64,000 nucleotides of DNA from Falsiroseomonas tokyonensis (lineage in GTDB: Bacteria > Pseudomonadota > Alphaproteobacteria > Acetobacterales > Acetobacteraceae). The notes below the pieces were generated by a model. It was not told where the DNA came from. It made no database searches and saw nothing but the letters and a program-made list of their open reading frames with translations. Where the stretch lies: positions 124,118 through 188,117 of the forward strand of contig NZ_JAFNJS010000002.1 in NCBI RefSeq assembly GCF_019024325.1, read 5' to 3'. How positions within the stretch are numbered: the first letter of the stretch is position 1; each line of letters begins with the position of its first letter. Both the position numbers and the translations under genes were made by a program. This document shows positions 1 to 7,546 of the stretch, in pieces.

Positions 1-1
1 C

Positions 2-235
2 TCCGCCTCCACCGGCACGGCGGCGGCGGTGCGGGACGACCATCCGCCGATCACCGCGGGCGAGGATTTTTCCGAGTTCCTGGCGCGCATCCCCGGCGCC
101 TATGCCTGGCTCGGCACCGGCGACCCCGCCCATCCCGAGGGGTTCCACCACAATCCGCATTTCGACTTCCCGGACGCCGCCCTGCCGCATGGCGTGGCCT
201 TCTGGTGCAGCCTGGTGGAGCGCGAACTGGCATGA
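2..235 (+). CDS. M20-family amidohydrolase (hippurate hydrolase-like), 3' end only
   Basis: This is the C-terminal 77 residues of a gene that begins before the window. The stretch ITAGEDFSEF followed by GAYAWLGTG and an HNPHFDFPD segment matches the end of the M20D amidohydrolase family (hippurate, N-acyl-amino-acid and indole-acetyl-amide hydrolases), where the GEDF segment and the last His belong to the metal site. Family knowledge says these cytoplasmic enzymes hydrolyse N-acyl amino acids using two metal ions; the substrate cannot be told from this fragment. Its TGA stop overlaps the ATG of the next gene (ATGA), so the two are translationally coupled. Confidence 0.85.
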   Translation, partial: SASTGTAAAVRDDHPPITAGEDFSEFLARIPGAYAWLGTGDPAHPEGFHHNPHFDFPDAALPHGVAFWCSLVERELA

Positions 236-1158
236 GCCGCACGACCATCATCGATTGCGACCCGGGCACGGACGACGCCATCGCGCTCTGGCTGGCACTC
301 GCCTCGCCGGAGCTGGATGTGCGGCTGGTGACGGTGGCGGGCGGCAATGTCGGCCTCGCCTCCACCACCGCCAATGCGCGCGCCATCGTGGGGCTGACGG
401 GGCGGGACATTCCCGTGGTGGCCGGCGCCGAACGCTCCCTCATGGCGCCCTTCCGCTTCGAGACGGCAGTGCATGGGCAGGATGGGCTGGGCGGCGTGCA
501 ACTGCCAGCGGGTCCGCCGCTGGCGCCGGGCATCGCCGCGGATGCGATCCGCGACCTGCTGCGCGGCGCGCCGCCCGCCTCCGTCACCGTCATCGGCCTC
601 GGCCCCGTCACCAACCTGGCGCTGGCCTTCGCGACGGAGCCGGCGCTGGTCGATCGGGTGGCGGAGATCGTGCTGATGTCCGGCGCCTGGTCCGAGGGCA
701 ACATCACCCCCGCCGCCGAATTCAACGCCTGGAACGACCCGGAGGCCCTGGCCATCCTGCTCGGACTCGGCTGCCGGCTGACCATGGCGACGCTGGACCT
801 GACGGCCCAGGCCTTCGTGACGCCGGATGTGGTGACGGCGCTGGAGGCGCGGCCGGGCGGCGCCTGCTGGCGCGCCGCCACCGCCATCCTGCGCGCCTTG
901 CCGCCCTCCCGCCGCATGGGGTTTCGGGGGTTCCCGCTGCACGACCCGACCGCCGTGGCCTGGCTGCTGGCGCCCGGCCTGTTCGGCGCGAAGGAGGCGC
1001 AGGCGGAGGTGGATTGCGGCCCGGGCCCCGGCCGCGGTCGCACGGTGATTGACCGCTGGCAGCGCCTCGGCCGGCCGCCCAACCTGACCCTGCTGGAAAG
1101 CCTGGAGGCGCCGGGCTTTTTCGATCTGCTGGCGGCGCGGATTTCCGCGCTGCCCTGA
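232..1158 (+). CDS. Nucleoside hydrolase (inosine-uridine preferring family)
   Basis: A 308-residue protein with the family-defining calcium-binding motif DCDPGTDDAIAL near the N-terminus (about residues 8-19) and the later segments VIGLGPVTNLALA and FNAWNDPEA that line the ribose site. Such enzymes cleave the N-glycosidic bond of ribonucleosides to ribose and free base in salvage or catabolism. I chose the ATG at 232 because it overlaps the stop of the upstream amidohydrolase; an in-frame GTG at 205 would lie inside that gene. No signal peptide, so cytoplasmic. Base specificity (purine, pyrimidine or a hydantoin-like analogue) is not evident. Confidence 0.9.
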   Translation: MSRTTIIDCDPGTDDAIALWLALASPELDVRLVTVAGGNVGLASTTANARAIVGLTGRDIPVVAGAERSLMAPFRFETAVHGQDGLGGVQLPAGPPLAPGIAADAIRDLLRGAPPASVTVIGLGPVTNLALAFATEPALVDRVAEIVLMSGAWSEGNITPAAEFNAWNDPEALAILLGLGCRLTMATLDLTAQAFVTPDVVTALEARPGGACWRAATAILRALPPSRRMGFRGFPLHDPTAVAWLLAPGLFGAKEAQAEVDCGPGPGRGRTVIDRWQRLGRPPNLTLLESLEAPGFFDLLAARISALP

Positions 1159-1168
1159 GGCGCCCTGG

Positions 1169-4093
1169 CTAGTCGCCCACGCTCTGCGCCAGCCGCACCG
1201 GGGGCCGCTGCGGGCCAGCCTGGTTCGGCGGGTTCCGGTCCAGCGGCGCCTCGATCAGCGGCAGGGTGGAAGCGGCGCTTTCCAGCACCAGGCGCAGGCT
1301 TTCGCTCGGGCTGCGCCCCGCATGCAGATCCTTCTGCAGCGCCTCCGTCACCGCGCCCAGCCGGCGGGCGCCGAGGGTGCGGGCGGCGCCCAGCATGCGG
1401 TGGGCGGCGTGGCGCAGGCGGGGGAGATCCTCGGCGATGCCGGGGGCGGAGAGGGTCTCGTAGCCGAACCGCACCTCGGAGACGAATTCCGAGATCACGA
1501 CATCCGCCGTCGGGCCGAGATCCGCCGCCAGATTTCGCAGCGCCGCCTCATCCAGCAGCGGCTGCTGCGCATCGGCGGACGGGGACGTGGCGGCGCCGGG
1601 CAGCGAATCGCCGGCGGCGAGGCGGGCGACGGCGGCCAGCAGCGATTCGCGGTCGATCGGCTTGGCCAGGTGTCCATCCATGCCGGCGGCACGGCAGGCG
1701 GCCACCTGTTCGGGCAGGGCGGAGGCGGTGACGGCCAGCACCGGCACGCGGCGCCGCGCGGTATCCAGGGCACGGATGCGTCGGGTGGCCTCAAGCCCGT
1801 CCATCACCGGCATCTGGACATCCATCAGCACCACGTCATAGGCATCGCGTTCCACGGCGGCCAGGGCCTCGGCGCCATCGGCGGCGCTGTCCACCCGATG
1901 CCCGGCGCCCACCAGCATGGCACGCGCCACCATGCGGTTCGCCGCGACGTCGTCGGCCACCAGGATGCGCAGGCTGCGGCCCGGCGCGGCCAGGGTGACC
2001 TCGGTCGGCGCCGCAGTGGCCGCAGCCGCGACGGCCGGCAGCGGCACTTCCTTCAGCGGCAGTTCCACCCAGAAGCGGGCGCCCTGGCCCGTTTCGCTGT
2101 CGCAGCCGATGCGCCCGCCCATGGCGGCGGCCAGCCGGGCCGAAATCGCCAGGCCCAGCCCGGTGCCGGCGCCTTCCTGGCCGGCGACGGGGAAGAGCTG
2201 GGAGAAATCCTCGAACAGCAGGTGCCGCTTTTCCGGCGGCACGCCCGGGCCGGTGTCCTGCACCTCGATCCGCAGGCCGGCGCGGCCCTCCGCCAGGCGC
2301 ATGGCGCGCAGATGCACCTGCCCGCCGGGCGGGGTGAACTTCACCGCATTGGACAGCAGGTTCAGCAGCATCTGCCGCACCCGCGTGGCATCGGCCTCCA
2401 CCGCCTCCGGCGTGCCGGGGGCGATGTCCAGCGTCAGGGTCATGCCCTTGCGGTCCACCTCCGGCGCCAGCAGCCCGGCGCAGGCCTCCAGCAGCGGGCG
2501 GACGGCGACGTCGCGCAGATGCAGGTCGAGCTTGCCGGCCTCGATCTTGGACAGGTCGAGCAGGCTGTTCACCAGTTCCAGCAGGTGGCGCCCGGCCTCG
2601 TGCAGGGTCAGCACCTGGTCGCGCTGTTCCTCGGTCAGCGCCGGGTCGCGCAGCAGCACCTGGGCGAATCCGAGCACGCCGTTCAGCGGCGTGCGCAGCT
2701 CATGCGACATGCGGGCCAGGAACTGGCTCTTCGCCTCGCCGGCGGCGCGGGCATTGTCGCGCGCCTGGGCCAGGTCCTCCATGGCGCGCTTCAGCGGCGT
2801 GATATCCGTGCGGATGCCCACCGTGCCGCCATCCGGCGTGCTGCGTTCCGTGATCAGCACCCAGCGGCCATCCGGCAGCAGGCGCTCGATCGGCGGGTTG
2901 TTGGCGTGGCGCCACTGGTCCATCTCGTCGACGAAAGCTTCGATATCCCCCACCGCCTGGGGATACTGCCCGCGCTTCGCGCCCTCGCGCATGATGTCGC
3001 GGAAATGCGCGCCCGCTTTGATGAAAGGCGCGGAGATCGCGTAGAATTCCTTGTAGCGCTGGTTGCAGGCGATCAGCCGGTCGTCCGGGCCGAACATGAC
3101 GAAGCCGTCCGACATGCTCTCCAGCGCATTCTCCAGCGTGGAGCGCCAGCGGGCGCGTTCCGCCTCCACCCTCTCCCGCTGCCGCAGGCCCAGCAGCAGG
3201 GCGGCGGCCAGGGCCAGCACCAGGGCCGCGAAAGCGGCGGAGACCAGCAGGCCGCGCTCGCGATCCGTGCTCCAGCCCTGCAGCGCCGCCTGCAGCTCCA
3301 CCGTGGTGACGATGGACAGCGAGGGGTAGAGACTCGGCCGCACCGCAACCAGCACCGCCTGGTCGTTGAAGCGGCTGCGGGTCTGGCCCGCGGTGCTGAG
3401 CGCGGAGGAGGGCGGCGACAGGCGGCGGCCGATGCGCGTCTCGTCATGCGGCAGGGAGGCGAGGAGCGTGCCGTTATCCCGCTCCAGCGTGATGCGCAGC
3501 TCCGGCGCACTGCCGCCAACGCCCAGCAGGCTGCTGACCACCGGCACCGGAACCTCCGCGACCGCGGTCACCAGGCCCAGCACGGGCATCACCACGGGGC
3601 GGGCGAAGAACAGCGCCCATTCGCCGGTGGCCGGATTCTGTACCGGCCCGCCGATCATCAGCGTGCCGGTATTCGGCGTGGCATCGGTGAAGGCGGCGCC
3701 GAGCGGCAGCGGCAGCGGGCGGCGGCGGGAAACGGCGAGCGAGGTGGCGATGGGAATGCCATCCTCGCGCACCAGCAGGATGTCCCGGAAGGTGAAGTTC
3801 TGGTTGTTCAGCTCCCGCATCACCCGGCCGGCGGCATTGGCATCGAAGCGGCCGTCGCGGGCATAGGGGCTGAGGATGGCCGGCAGGCCCGCCAGCATCG
3901 CATCCACCTGCACGAAGCTGCGGTTGATGGAGCTTTCCACCGCGCGGCTGATGCGGTCCGCGGTATCCGCCGCGGCGCGCAGCGCCGCCTCTCGCGACCT
4001 TTCGAGCAGCATGGCCGTGGCCACCGCCTGCGCCAGCAGCAGCAGGACGACAGCGGCAAGGACGGCGAGGCGGAGGCGGCGGGCGGTCTGCAT
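1169..4093 (-). CDS. Hybrid sensor histidine kinase with PAS, receiver and Hpt domains
   Basis: A 974-residue membrane phosphorelay sensor. Order: transmembrane helix about 8-30; periplasmic Cache-like sensor about 31-280; second helix about 281-303; PAS about 315-435; HisKA with phospho-acceptor His464 in the SHELRTPLNG motif; HATPase with SNAVKFTPPG (N-box), DTGPGVPP and GTGLGLAI boxes; receiver about 707-825 with acidic Asp714/715, phospho-acceptor Asp758 and Lys811; C-terminal Hpt with likely His898 (AAHRMLGAA). All catalytic residues are present, so it should pass phosphate His-Asp-His to a separate regulator, which is not encoded nearby. Its ATG follows directly on the stop of the upstream solute receptor (no gap), implying one operon and a shared signal. 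Confidence 0.95.
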   Translation of the reverse strand: MQTARRLRLAVLAAVVLLLLAQAVATAMLLERSREAALRAAADTADRISRAVESSINRSFVQVDAMLAGLPAILSPYARDGRFDANAAGRVMRELNNQNFTFRDILLVREDGIPIATSLAVSRRRPLPLPLGAAFTDATPNTGTLMIGGPVQNPATGEWALFFARPVVMPVLGLVTAVAEVPVPVVSSLLGVGGSAPELRITLERDNGTLLASLPHDETRIGRRLSPPSSALSTAGQTRSRFNDQAVLVAVRPSLYPSLSIVTTVELQAALQGWSTDRERGLLVSAAFAALVLALAAALLLGLRQRERVEAERARWRSTLENALESMSDGFVMFGPDDRLIACNQRYKEFYAISAPFIKAGAHFRDIMREGAKRGQYPQAVGDIEAFVDEMDQWRHANNPPIERLLPDGRWVLITERSTPDGGTVGIRTDITPLKRAMEDLAQARDNARAAGEAKSQFLARMSHELRTPLNGVLGFAQVLLRDPALTEEQRDQVLTLHEAGRHLLELVNSLLDLSKIEAGKLDLHLRDVAVRPLLEACAGLLAPEVDRKGMTLTLDIAPGTPEAVEADATRVRQMLLNLLSNAVKFTPPGGQVHLRAMRLAEGRAGLRIEVQDTGPGVPPEKRHLLFEDFSQLFPVAGQEGAGTGLGLAISARLAAAMGGRIGCDSETGQGARFWVELPLKEVPLPAVAAAATAAPTEVTLAAPGRSLRILVADDVAANRMVARAMLVGAGHRVDSAADGAEALAAVERDAYDVVLMDVQMPVMDGLEATRRIRALDTARRRVPVLAVTASALPEQVAACRAAGMDGHLAKPIDRESLLAAVARLAAGDSLPGAATSPSADAQQPLLDEAALRNLAADLGPTADVVISEFVSEVRFGYETLSAPGIAEDLPRLRHAAHRMLGAARTLGARRLGAVTEALQKDLHAGRSPSESLRLVLESAASTLPLIEAPLDRNPPNQAGPQRPPVRLAQSVGD

Positions 4094-5158
4094 CTAATCG
4101 GGCCGGGCCCTGATGCCCAGGACCGGTGCGAGGTAGTCGTTCCAGGCATCCACGCAATCGGGCCCGCAGCGATTGACCCAGCGCGGCAGCACCACATCGG
4201 TCAGCAGGCGGCGGCGGCGTTCATTGTCGGCCTCGCTGACCGGCACCACCGTCATGTTGCCGCGGCGGCCGGCGGTGCAGCTGGGCAGGCCGGCATTGCA
4301 GGCCAGGCCTTCCCCGGTCTCGCGGTCCGCCGCATTCCAGATCTGCTGCTCCAGGTCATGGACGCCGGAGCGGATGATCGCCTGCAGGTCGGTGGGGATG
4401 GCGGCCCAGGCGGTGGCATTGGCGCCGAAGATGGAAATGCCCCAGGCCAGCGCCATGGCATGCACATGGGTGGTGATCTCGTGCAGCCCGATGGCATTGC
4501 CCGAAAGCGTGCCGGTGATGGCGCATTCCACCACGCCGCCGCGGATCGCCTGCACCACCTCGGCGAAGGGGATCACCACGGGGGTGGCGCCCAGCGCCTG
4601 CAGCATTTCCGACTGCCCGACGGAGGAGGAGCGGATGCGGCGCCCGGCGAGATCGGCGAGGCCGGAGAAGGGACGGTTGCAGAAGACGACCTGGGCGGGA
4701 TAGGTGTAAATACCCAACAACTCGATCTGGTACCGCTCCCGCAGCACCTGCTCGATATGCGGGCGGAAGGCGCTGACGGTCTGGCGCAGGCTGGCCATGT
4801 CCGGCGCCAGGGCCGGCAGGTCGACCGCGTTAAATTCCGGCTCCTCAGTCGCGACGATCGCCAGCAGTGCCGTGCCGAAGGGCACGACGCCGAGCCGCAT
4901 CAGCTGCAGCATTTCCTGCCCGCGGATCCCGCTGCGGTCGAAGGGCGCGATTTCCGCCTGCACGCGCCCGCTGGTCAGTTCCATGATCCGGCTGCGCCAG
5001 AAGGGCTCCTCATACCGCACGTACTGGCTGACATCGGCCAGGCCGCCGACAATCTTCAGGCGGATCGCGTGGGAATCGGCTCGCGCGGCCGAAGCGAGGG
5101 CGAGGCCGGCCAGCAGCAGGGCGAAAAGGATGGGAAAGCGGCGAAGCGCCGGCAGCAT
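4094..5158 (-). CDS. TRAP-type (DctP family) periplasmic solute-binding protein, probable sensor partner
   Basis: A 354-residue protein with a clean signal peptide (FPILFALLLAGLALASAARA, cut near residue 27). Segments such as GVVPFGTALLAIVATEEPEFNAVD, AGRRIRSSS and GGVVECAITG fit the DctP fold, in which a conserved Arg (here in RRIRSS) binds a carboxylate. The start is the ATG at 5158, preceded by AGGGAG at a good distance; upstream in-frame starts would leave a long basic extension before the signal peptide. No TRAP permease (DctQ/DctM) is adjacent; instead the gene abuts a Cache-domain hybrid kinase. I infer that it presents a ligand to that kinase rather than feeding a transporter. The C-terminal part has several Cys (likely disulfides in the periplasm). 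Confidence 0.85.
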   Translation of the reverse strand: MLPALRRFPILFALLLAGLALASAARADSHAIRLKIVGGLADVSQYVRYEEPFWRSRIMELTSGRVQAEIAPFDRSGIRGQEMLQLMRLGVVPFGTALLAIVATEEPEFNAVDLPALAPDMASLRQTVSAFRPHIEQVLRERYQIELLGIYTYPAQVVFCNRPFSGLADLAGRRIRSSSVGQSEMLQALGATPVVIPFAEVVQAIRGGVVECAITGTLSGNAIGLHEITTHVHAMALAWGISIFGANATAWAAIPTDLQAIIRSGVHDLEQQIWNAADRETGEGLACNAGLPSCTAGRRGNMTVVPVSEADNERRRRLLTDVVLPRWVNRCGPDCVDAWNDYLAPVLGIRARPD

Positions 5159-5232
5159 GCGTGGCTCCCTGTTGACGAGGGGCCCGGGGGATGGAAACGG
5201 GCCGCGGCGGTGCCGAGACATCGCGCGCAAGT

Positions 5233-5263
5233 ATTATAGCAGTGACATTAACGTTCACAGCAA
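5233..5263 (-). promoter_or_regulatory. Predicted extended -10 promoter for the solute receptor/kinase operon
   Basis: Reading the minus strand there is TGCTATAAT, a full consensus -10 hexamer (5233-5238) with the extended -10 TGn in front. A weak -35 TTGCTG lies at 5258-5263, 19 bp upstream. The surrounding 60 bp are clearly AT-richer than the rest of the window. Start of transcription would fall near 5226, giving a leader of about 70 nt before the ATG at 5158. A partial dyad GTGA(N9)TCAC at 5242-5258 lies within the spacer and could be an operator. Confidence 0.6.
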
Positions 5264-5380
5264 CCCTAACGCGAGTGCGGTCGAAGGCAATCGCGTATTT
5301 TCATTCCGCACCCAGTTTCTGGGCGCTGGGCCCTGACTAAGGCCCCAAATTCAAGGCCTTGTCTCTCGCCGAGGGCGCGC

Positions 5381-5701
5381 TTACGCCAGCACATCCCGCA
5401 GCCAGCCCTCGGCCTCCTGCGGCAGGTCGGACCAGGCCACCCTGGGGCCGACGCTGGTCACCAGAAGCAGCCCGGTCTGGTCGAAGCCGCGCCGGGCCAG
5501 GGCGCGGCGGAAGTGGCTCAGCATATAGTCCGGCGAAAGGTCGGTGGAGACCAGGATGGCGTCACTGCCCATGGTCCAATGCGCATCAGCAATTTCCCAG
5601 ACCGCATCGCGAACCGCAAGCCGCATGGCCTCGGCCTCGGCCGGTGCGGGGTCGGCGGCGGAGCTGTTTTCCGGCCGGTGGATTACGATGGACAGGGTCA
5701 T
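5381..5701 (-). CDS. Small protein of unknown function (106 residues)
   Basis: I do not recognise the family. The 106-residue product is acidic to neutral, has no signal peptide or membrane helix, and reads like a small alpha/beta domain: a first strand LSIVIHRP, an Ala/Glu-rich helix, SDAILVSTDLSPDYMLSHFRRAL, then TGLLLVTSVGPRVAW and a C-terminal helix. It is supported as a real gene by a strong GGAGGG ribosome-binding site just before ATG 5701 and by two tandem promoter-like sequences upstream (5748-5806). It stands alone between the kinase operon and a divergent phosphodiesterase gene. Confidence 0.65.
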   Translation of the reverse strand: MTLSIVIHRPENSSAADPAPAEAEAMRLAVRDAVWEIADAHWTMGSDAILVSTDLSPDYMLSHFRRALARRGFDQTGLLLVTSVGPRVAWSDLPQEAEGWLRDVLA

Positions 5702-5747
5702 GAAGCCCTCCGCACGGCAACTGCTGACCACGATATCGGCCAGCGCC

Positions 5748-5806
5748 TTTATGCGCTGAAGGCACGCCTGCATGCAATTATGCGCCGAAGGCAGGCCTGC
5801 ATGCAA
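5748..5806 (-). promoter_or_regulatory. Tandem 29-bp duplication carrying two promoter copies
   Basis: Two adjacent 29-bp units (5749-5777 and 5778-5806) differ at only two positions. Read on the minus strand each holds TTGCAT as a -35 and CATAA(T/A) as a -10 with an 18-bp spacer: upstream copy -35 5801-5806 and -10 5777-5782; downstream copy -35 5772-5777 and -10 5748-5753. Both point at the small gene starting at 5701. The GCATGC palindromes within could also be regulator half-sites. Confidence 0.6.
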
Positions 5807-5899
5807 TCTGGCGGCAGGCGGCCGCGGGGGGGAGGAGGCGGCCGGAGGAGGGGCGAAGGGGCTGGATTTGCCTGCGCCGCGCGGCGAGACTGCCGGGCC

Positions 5900-6643
5900 A
5901 TGCAGCCCAAGACCCTGATCGCCAGCCACCGCGGCGGCCTGTTCCTCTGGCCCGAGAACAGCGCCACCGCCTTCCGCCACTCCGCCCGCCTGGCACTGGA
6001 ACAGGCGGAATGCGACGTGCACATGACCGCGGATGCGGAGGTGGTCGTGATTCACGACGCCACGCTCGACCGCACCACCGATGCGCGCGGGCCGGTGGTG
6101 GCGCGGACCGCCGCGGAACTCGCTGCCGTGCGGGTGCGCGGCACGGCCGGGGAGGCGCCGCCGACCCTGGCCGGCTACCTGGAGATCCTGGCCGGCACGC
6201 CGGTGGCGCCGCGCATCGAGATCAAGTCCGATGCCGGCGGCCGGCCCTATCCCGGCATCGTTCCCGCCACACTGGCGCGGCTGGATGCGGCCGGGCAGCG
6301 GGGGCGCAGCTGGATCATCGGCTTCCATGCAGGCACCATGGCGGAAGTGCAGCAGGCCGGCGGCCTGGCGGGCGTCGCCTGGCTGCTGGAGCTTTCGACG
6401 CTGCGCGACATCGGTCTGCCCGGCCTGCTGGCCACCGCCAAGGCCTATGGCTTCCCCGAGGTCGGCATGCATGAAAGCGCGATCGATGCCGAGCTGGTGG
6501 GCGCCCTGCGCGGGGCCGGCATCGGCATCGGCACCTGGGGCGCCAACCACGCCCCCAGCATCCGGCGCATGCTGGGCCTCGGCGTGGACATCTTCGCCAC
6601 CGACGATCCGCCACTCGCGATCGCGCTGCGCGACGCCGGCTGA
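5900..6643 (+). CDS. Glycerophosphodiester phosphodiesterase
   Basis: A 247-residue TIM-barrel enzyme. N-terminal ASHRGG (first catalytic His-Arg), WPENSATAF (metal Glu), ECDVHMTADAEVVVIHDATLDRTTD (metal Asp and second catalytic His) and PRIEIKSD (metal Glu) are the complete GDPD active-site set. It hydrolyses glycerophosphodiesters to glycerol 3-phosphate and an alcohol. There is no signal peptide, so it is probably the cytoplasmic type, and no glycerol 3-phosphate transporter is adjacent. The ATG at 5900 starts just before the first beta strand; no strong Shine-Dalgarno is visible. Confidence 0.92.
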   Translation: MQPKTLIASHRGGLFLWPENSATAFRHSARLALEQAECDVHMTADAEVVVIHDATLDRTTDARGPVVARTAAELAAVRVRGTAGEAPPTLAGYLEILAGTPVAPRIEIKSDAGGRPYPGIVPATLARLDAAGQRGRSWIIGFHAGTMAEVQQAGGLAGVAWLLELSTLRDIGLPGLLATAKAYGFPEVGMHESAIDAELVGALRGAGIGIGTWGANHAPSIRRMLGLGVDIFATDDPPLAIALRDAG

Positions 6644-6662
6644 GGCTTCCCAAAACACGGCG

Positions 6663-6692
6663 TTGCGGCGCGCCGCAAAGCCGTCCTAGGCT
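6663..6692 (+). promoter_or_regulatory. Predicted promoter and perfect palindrome before the Liv operon
   Basis: A perfect 16-bp palindrome TTGCGGCGCGCCGCAA (6663-6678) begins with a plausible -35 (TTGCGG) and is followed after an 18-bp spacer by TAGGCT (6687-6692) as a -10. The first gene of the operon starts at 6731. The palindrome may be an operator covering the -35, or a terminator stem for the preceding phosphodiesterase gene; it lacks a T-run. Confidence 0.4.
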
Positions 6693-6730
6693 CCCCTCAA
6701 CAAGACCGGCGTTCAGGGGAGCGCGTCCAT

Positions 6731-7546
6731 TTGAGTGAAGAAACGCCGGATCTGGCGCCGATCCTGGCTGCGGAGGGTATCAGCCTGCGCTTCGGCGGCG
6801 TGCGGGCGCTGACCGATGTCTCTTTCGCCGTGCGCCGCGGCGAGATCTTTTCCATCATCGGCCCGAACGGCGCTGGCAAGACCTCCATGGTCAACTGCAT
6901 CTCCGGCCGCTACCGGCCGACGCAGGGGCAGATCCGCTTCGACGGGCAGGACATCACCCGCCTCGGCCCCAATCGCCGCGCCGCGCTCGGCATCGGCCGC
7001 ACCTTCCAGAACCTGGCGCTGTTCGGCCATATGACGGTGCTCGACAATATCATGGTCGGCCGGCACCACCTGCTGAAGTCCGGCTTCCTGCGCGGCATGC
7101 TCTATTGGGTGGGCGGTGCGCAGAAGGAGGAACTCGCGCATCGCCGCGAGGTCGAGGAGATCATCGACTTCCTGGAGATCCAGCCGGTGCGCAAGGCGGT
7201 GGCCGGCACGCTGCCCTATGGGCTGCGCAAGCGCGTGGAACTGGCCCGCGCGGTCGCCTTGAAGCCGAAGCTCATTCTCCTCGACGAACCCATGGCGGGC
7301 ATGAACCTCGAGGAGAAGGAGGACATGGCCCGCTTCATCACCGACCTGAACGCCGAATGGGGCATGACCGTGCTGATGATCGAGCACGATATGGGCGTGG
7401 TGATGGACATCTCCCACCGCGTCATGGTGCTGGATTTCGGCCGCAAGATCGCGGAGGGCGAGCCGGATGCGGTGCTCGCCCATCCCGAGGTGCGCCGCGC
7501 CTATCTCGGCGAGGACGCGCTGGAAGCGGAGCCCGTGGAGGCATGA
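6731..7546 (+). CDS. livG: Branched-chain amino acid-type ABC transporter ATP-binding protein LivG
   Basis: A 271-residue ABC ATPase with Walker A GPNGAGKTS (44-52), a LivG-style signature LPYGLRKRVELARA, Walker B LILLDEP and the H-loop in LMIEHDMG. It is one of two ATPases powering the inner-membrane LivH/LivM permease. The start is a TTG with an upstream AGGGGAG; no ATG or GTG is better placed. It opens a run of eight tightly spaced genes reaching 16343, several overlapping by ATGA/GTGA, and its own stop overlaps the start of an acyl-CoA ligase. That linkage argues that the substrate is an organic acid to be activated with CoA rather than leucine. Confidence 0.93.
   Translation: MSEETPDLAPILAAEGISLRFGGVRALTDVSFAVRRGEIFSIIGPNGAGKTSMVNCISGRYRPTQGQIRFDGQDITRLGPNRRAALGIGRTFQNLALFGHMTVLDNIMVGRHHLLKSGFLRGMLYWVGGAQKEELAHRREVEEIIDFLEIQPVRKAVAGTLPYGLRKRVELARAVALKPKLILLDEPMAGMNLEEKEDMARFITDLNAEWGMTVLMIEHDMGVVMDISHRVMVLDFGRKIAEGEPDAVLAHPEVRRAYLGEDALEAEPVEA

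Noticed and set aside
1322-5239. Very long plus-strand open frame opposite the sensor kinase and receptor (over 1300 codons)
   Set aside because: It is antisense to two genes with clear domains, is His/Gln/Gly/Arg-rich, and has no motif or ribosome-binding site. Such frames are a by-product of high GC at third positions.
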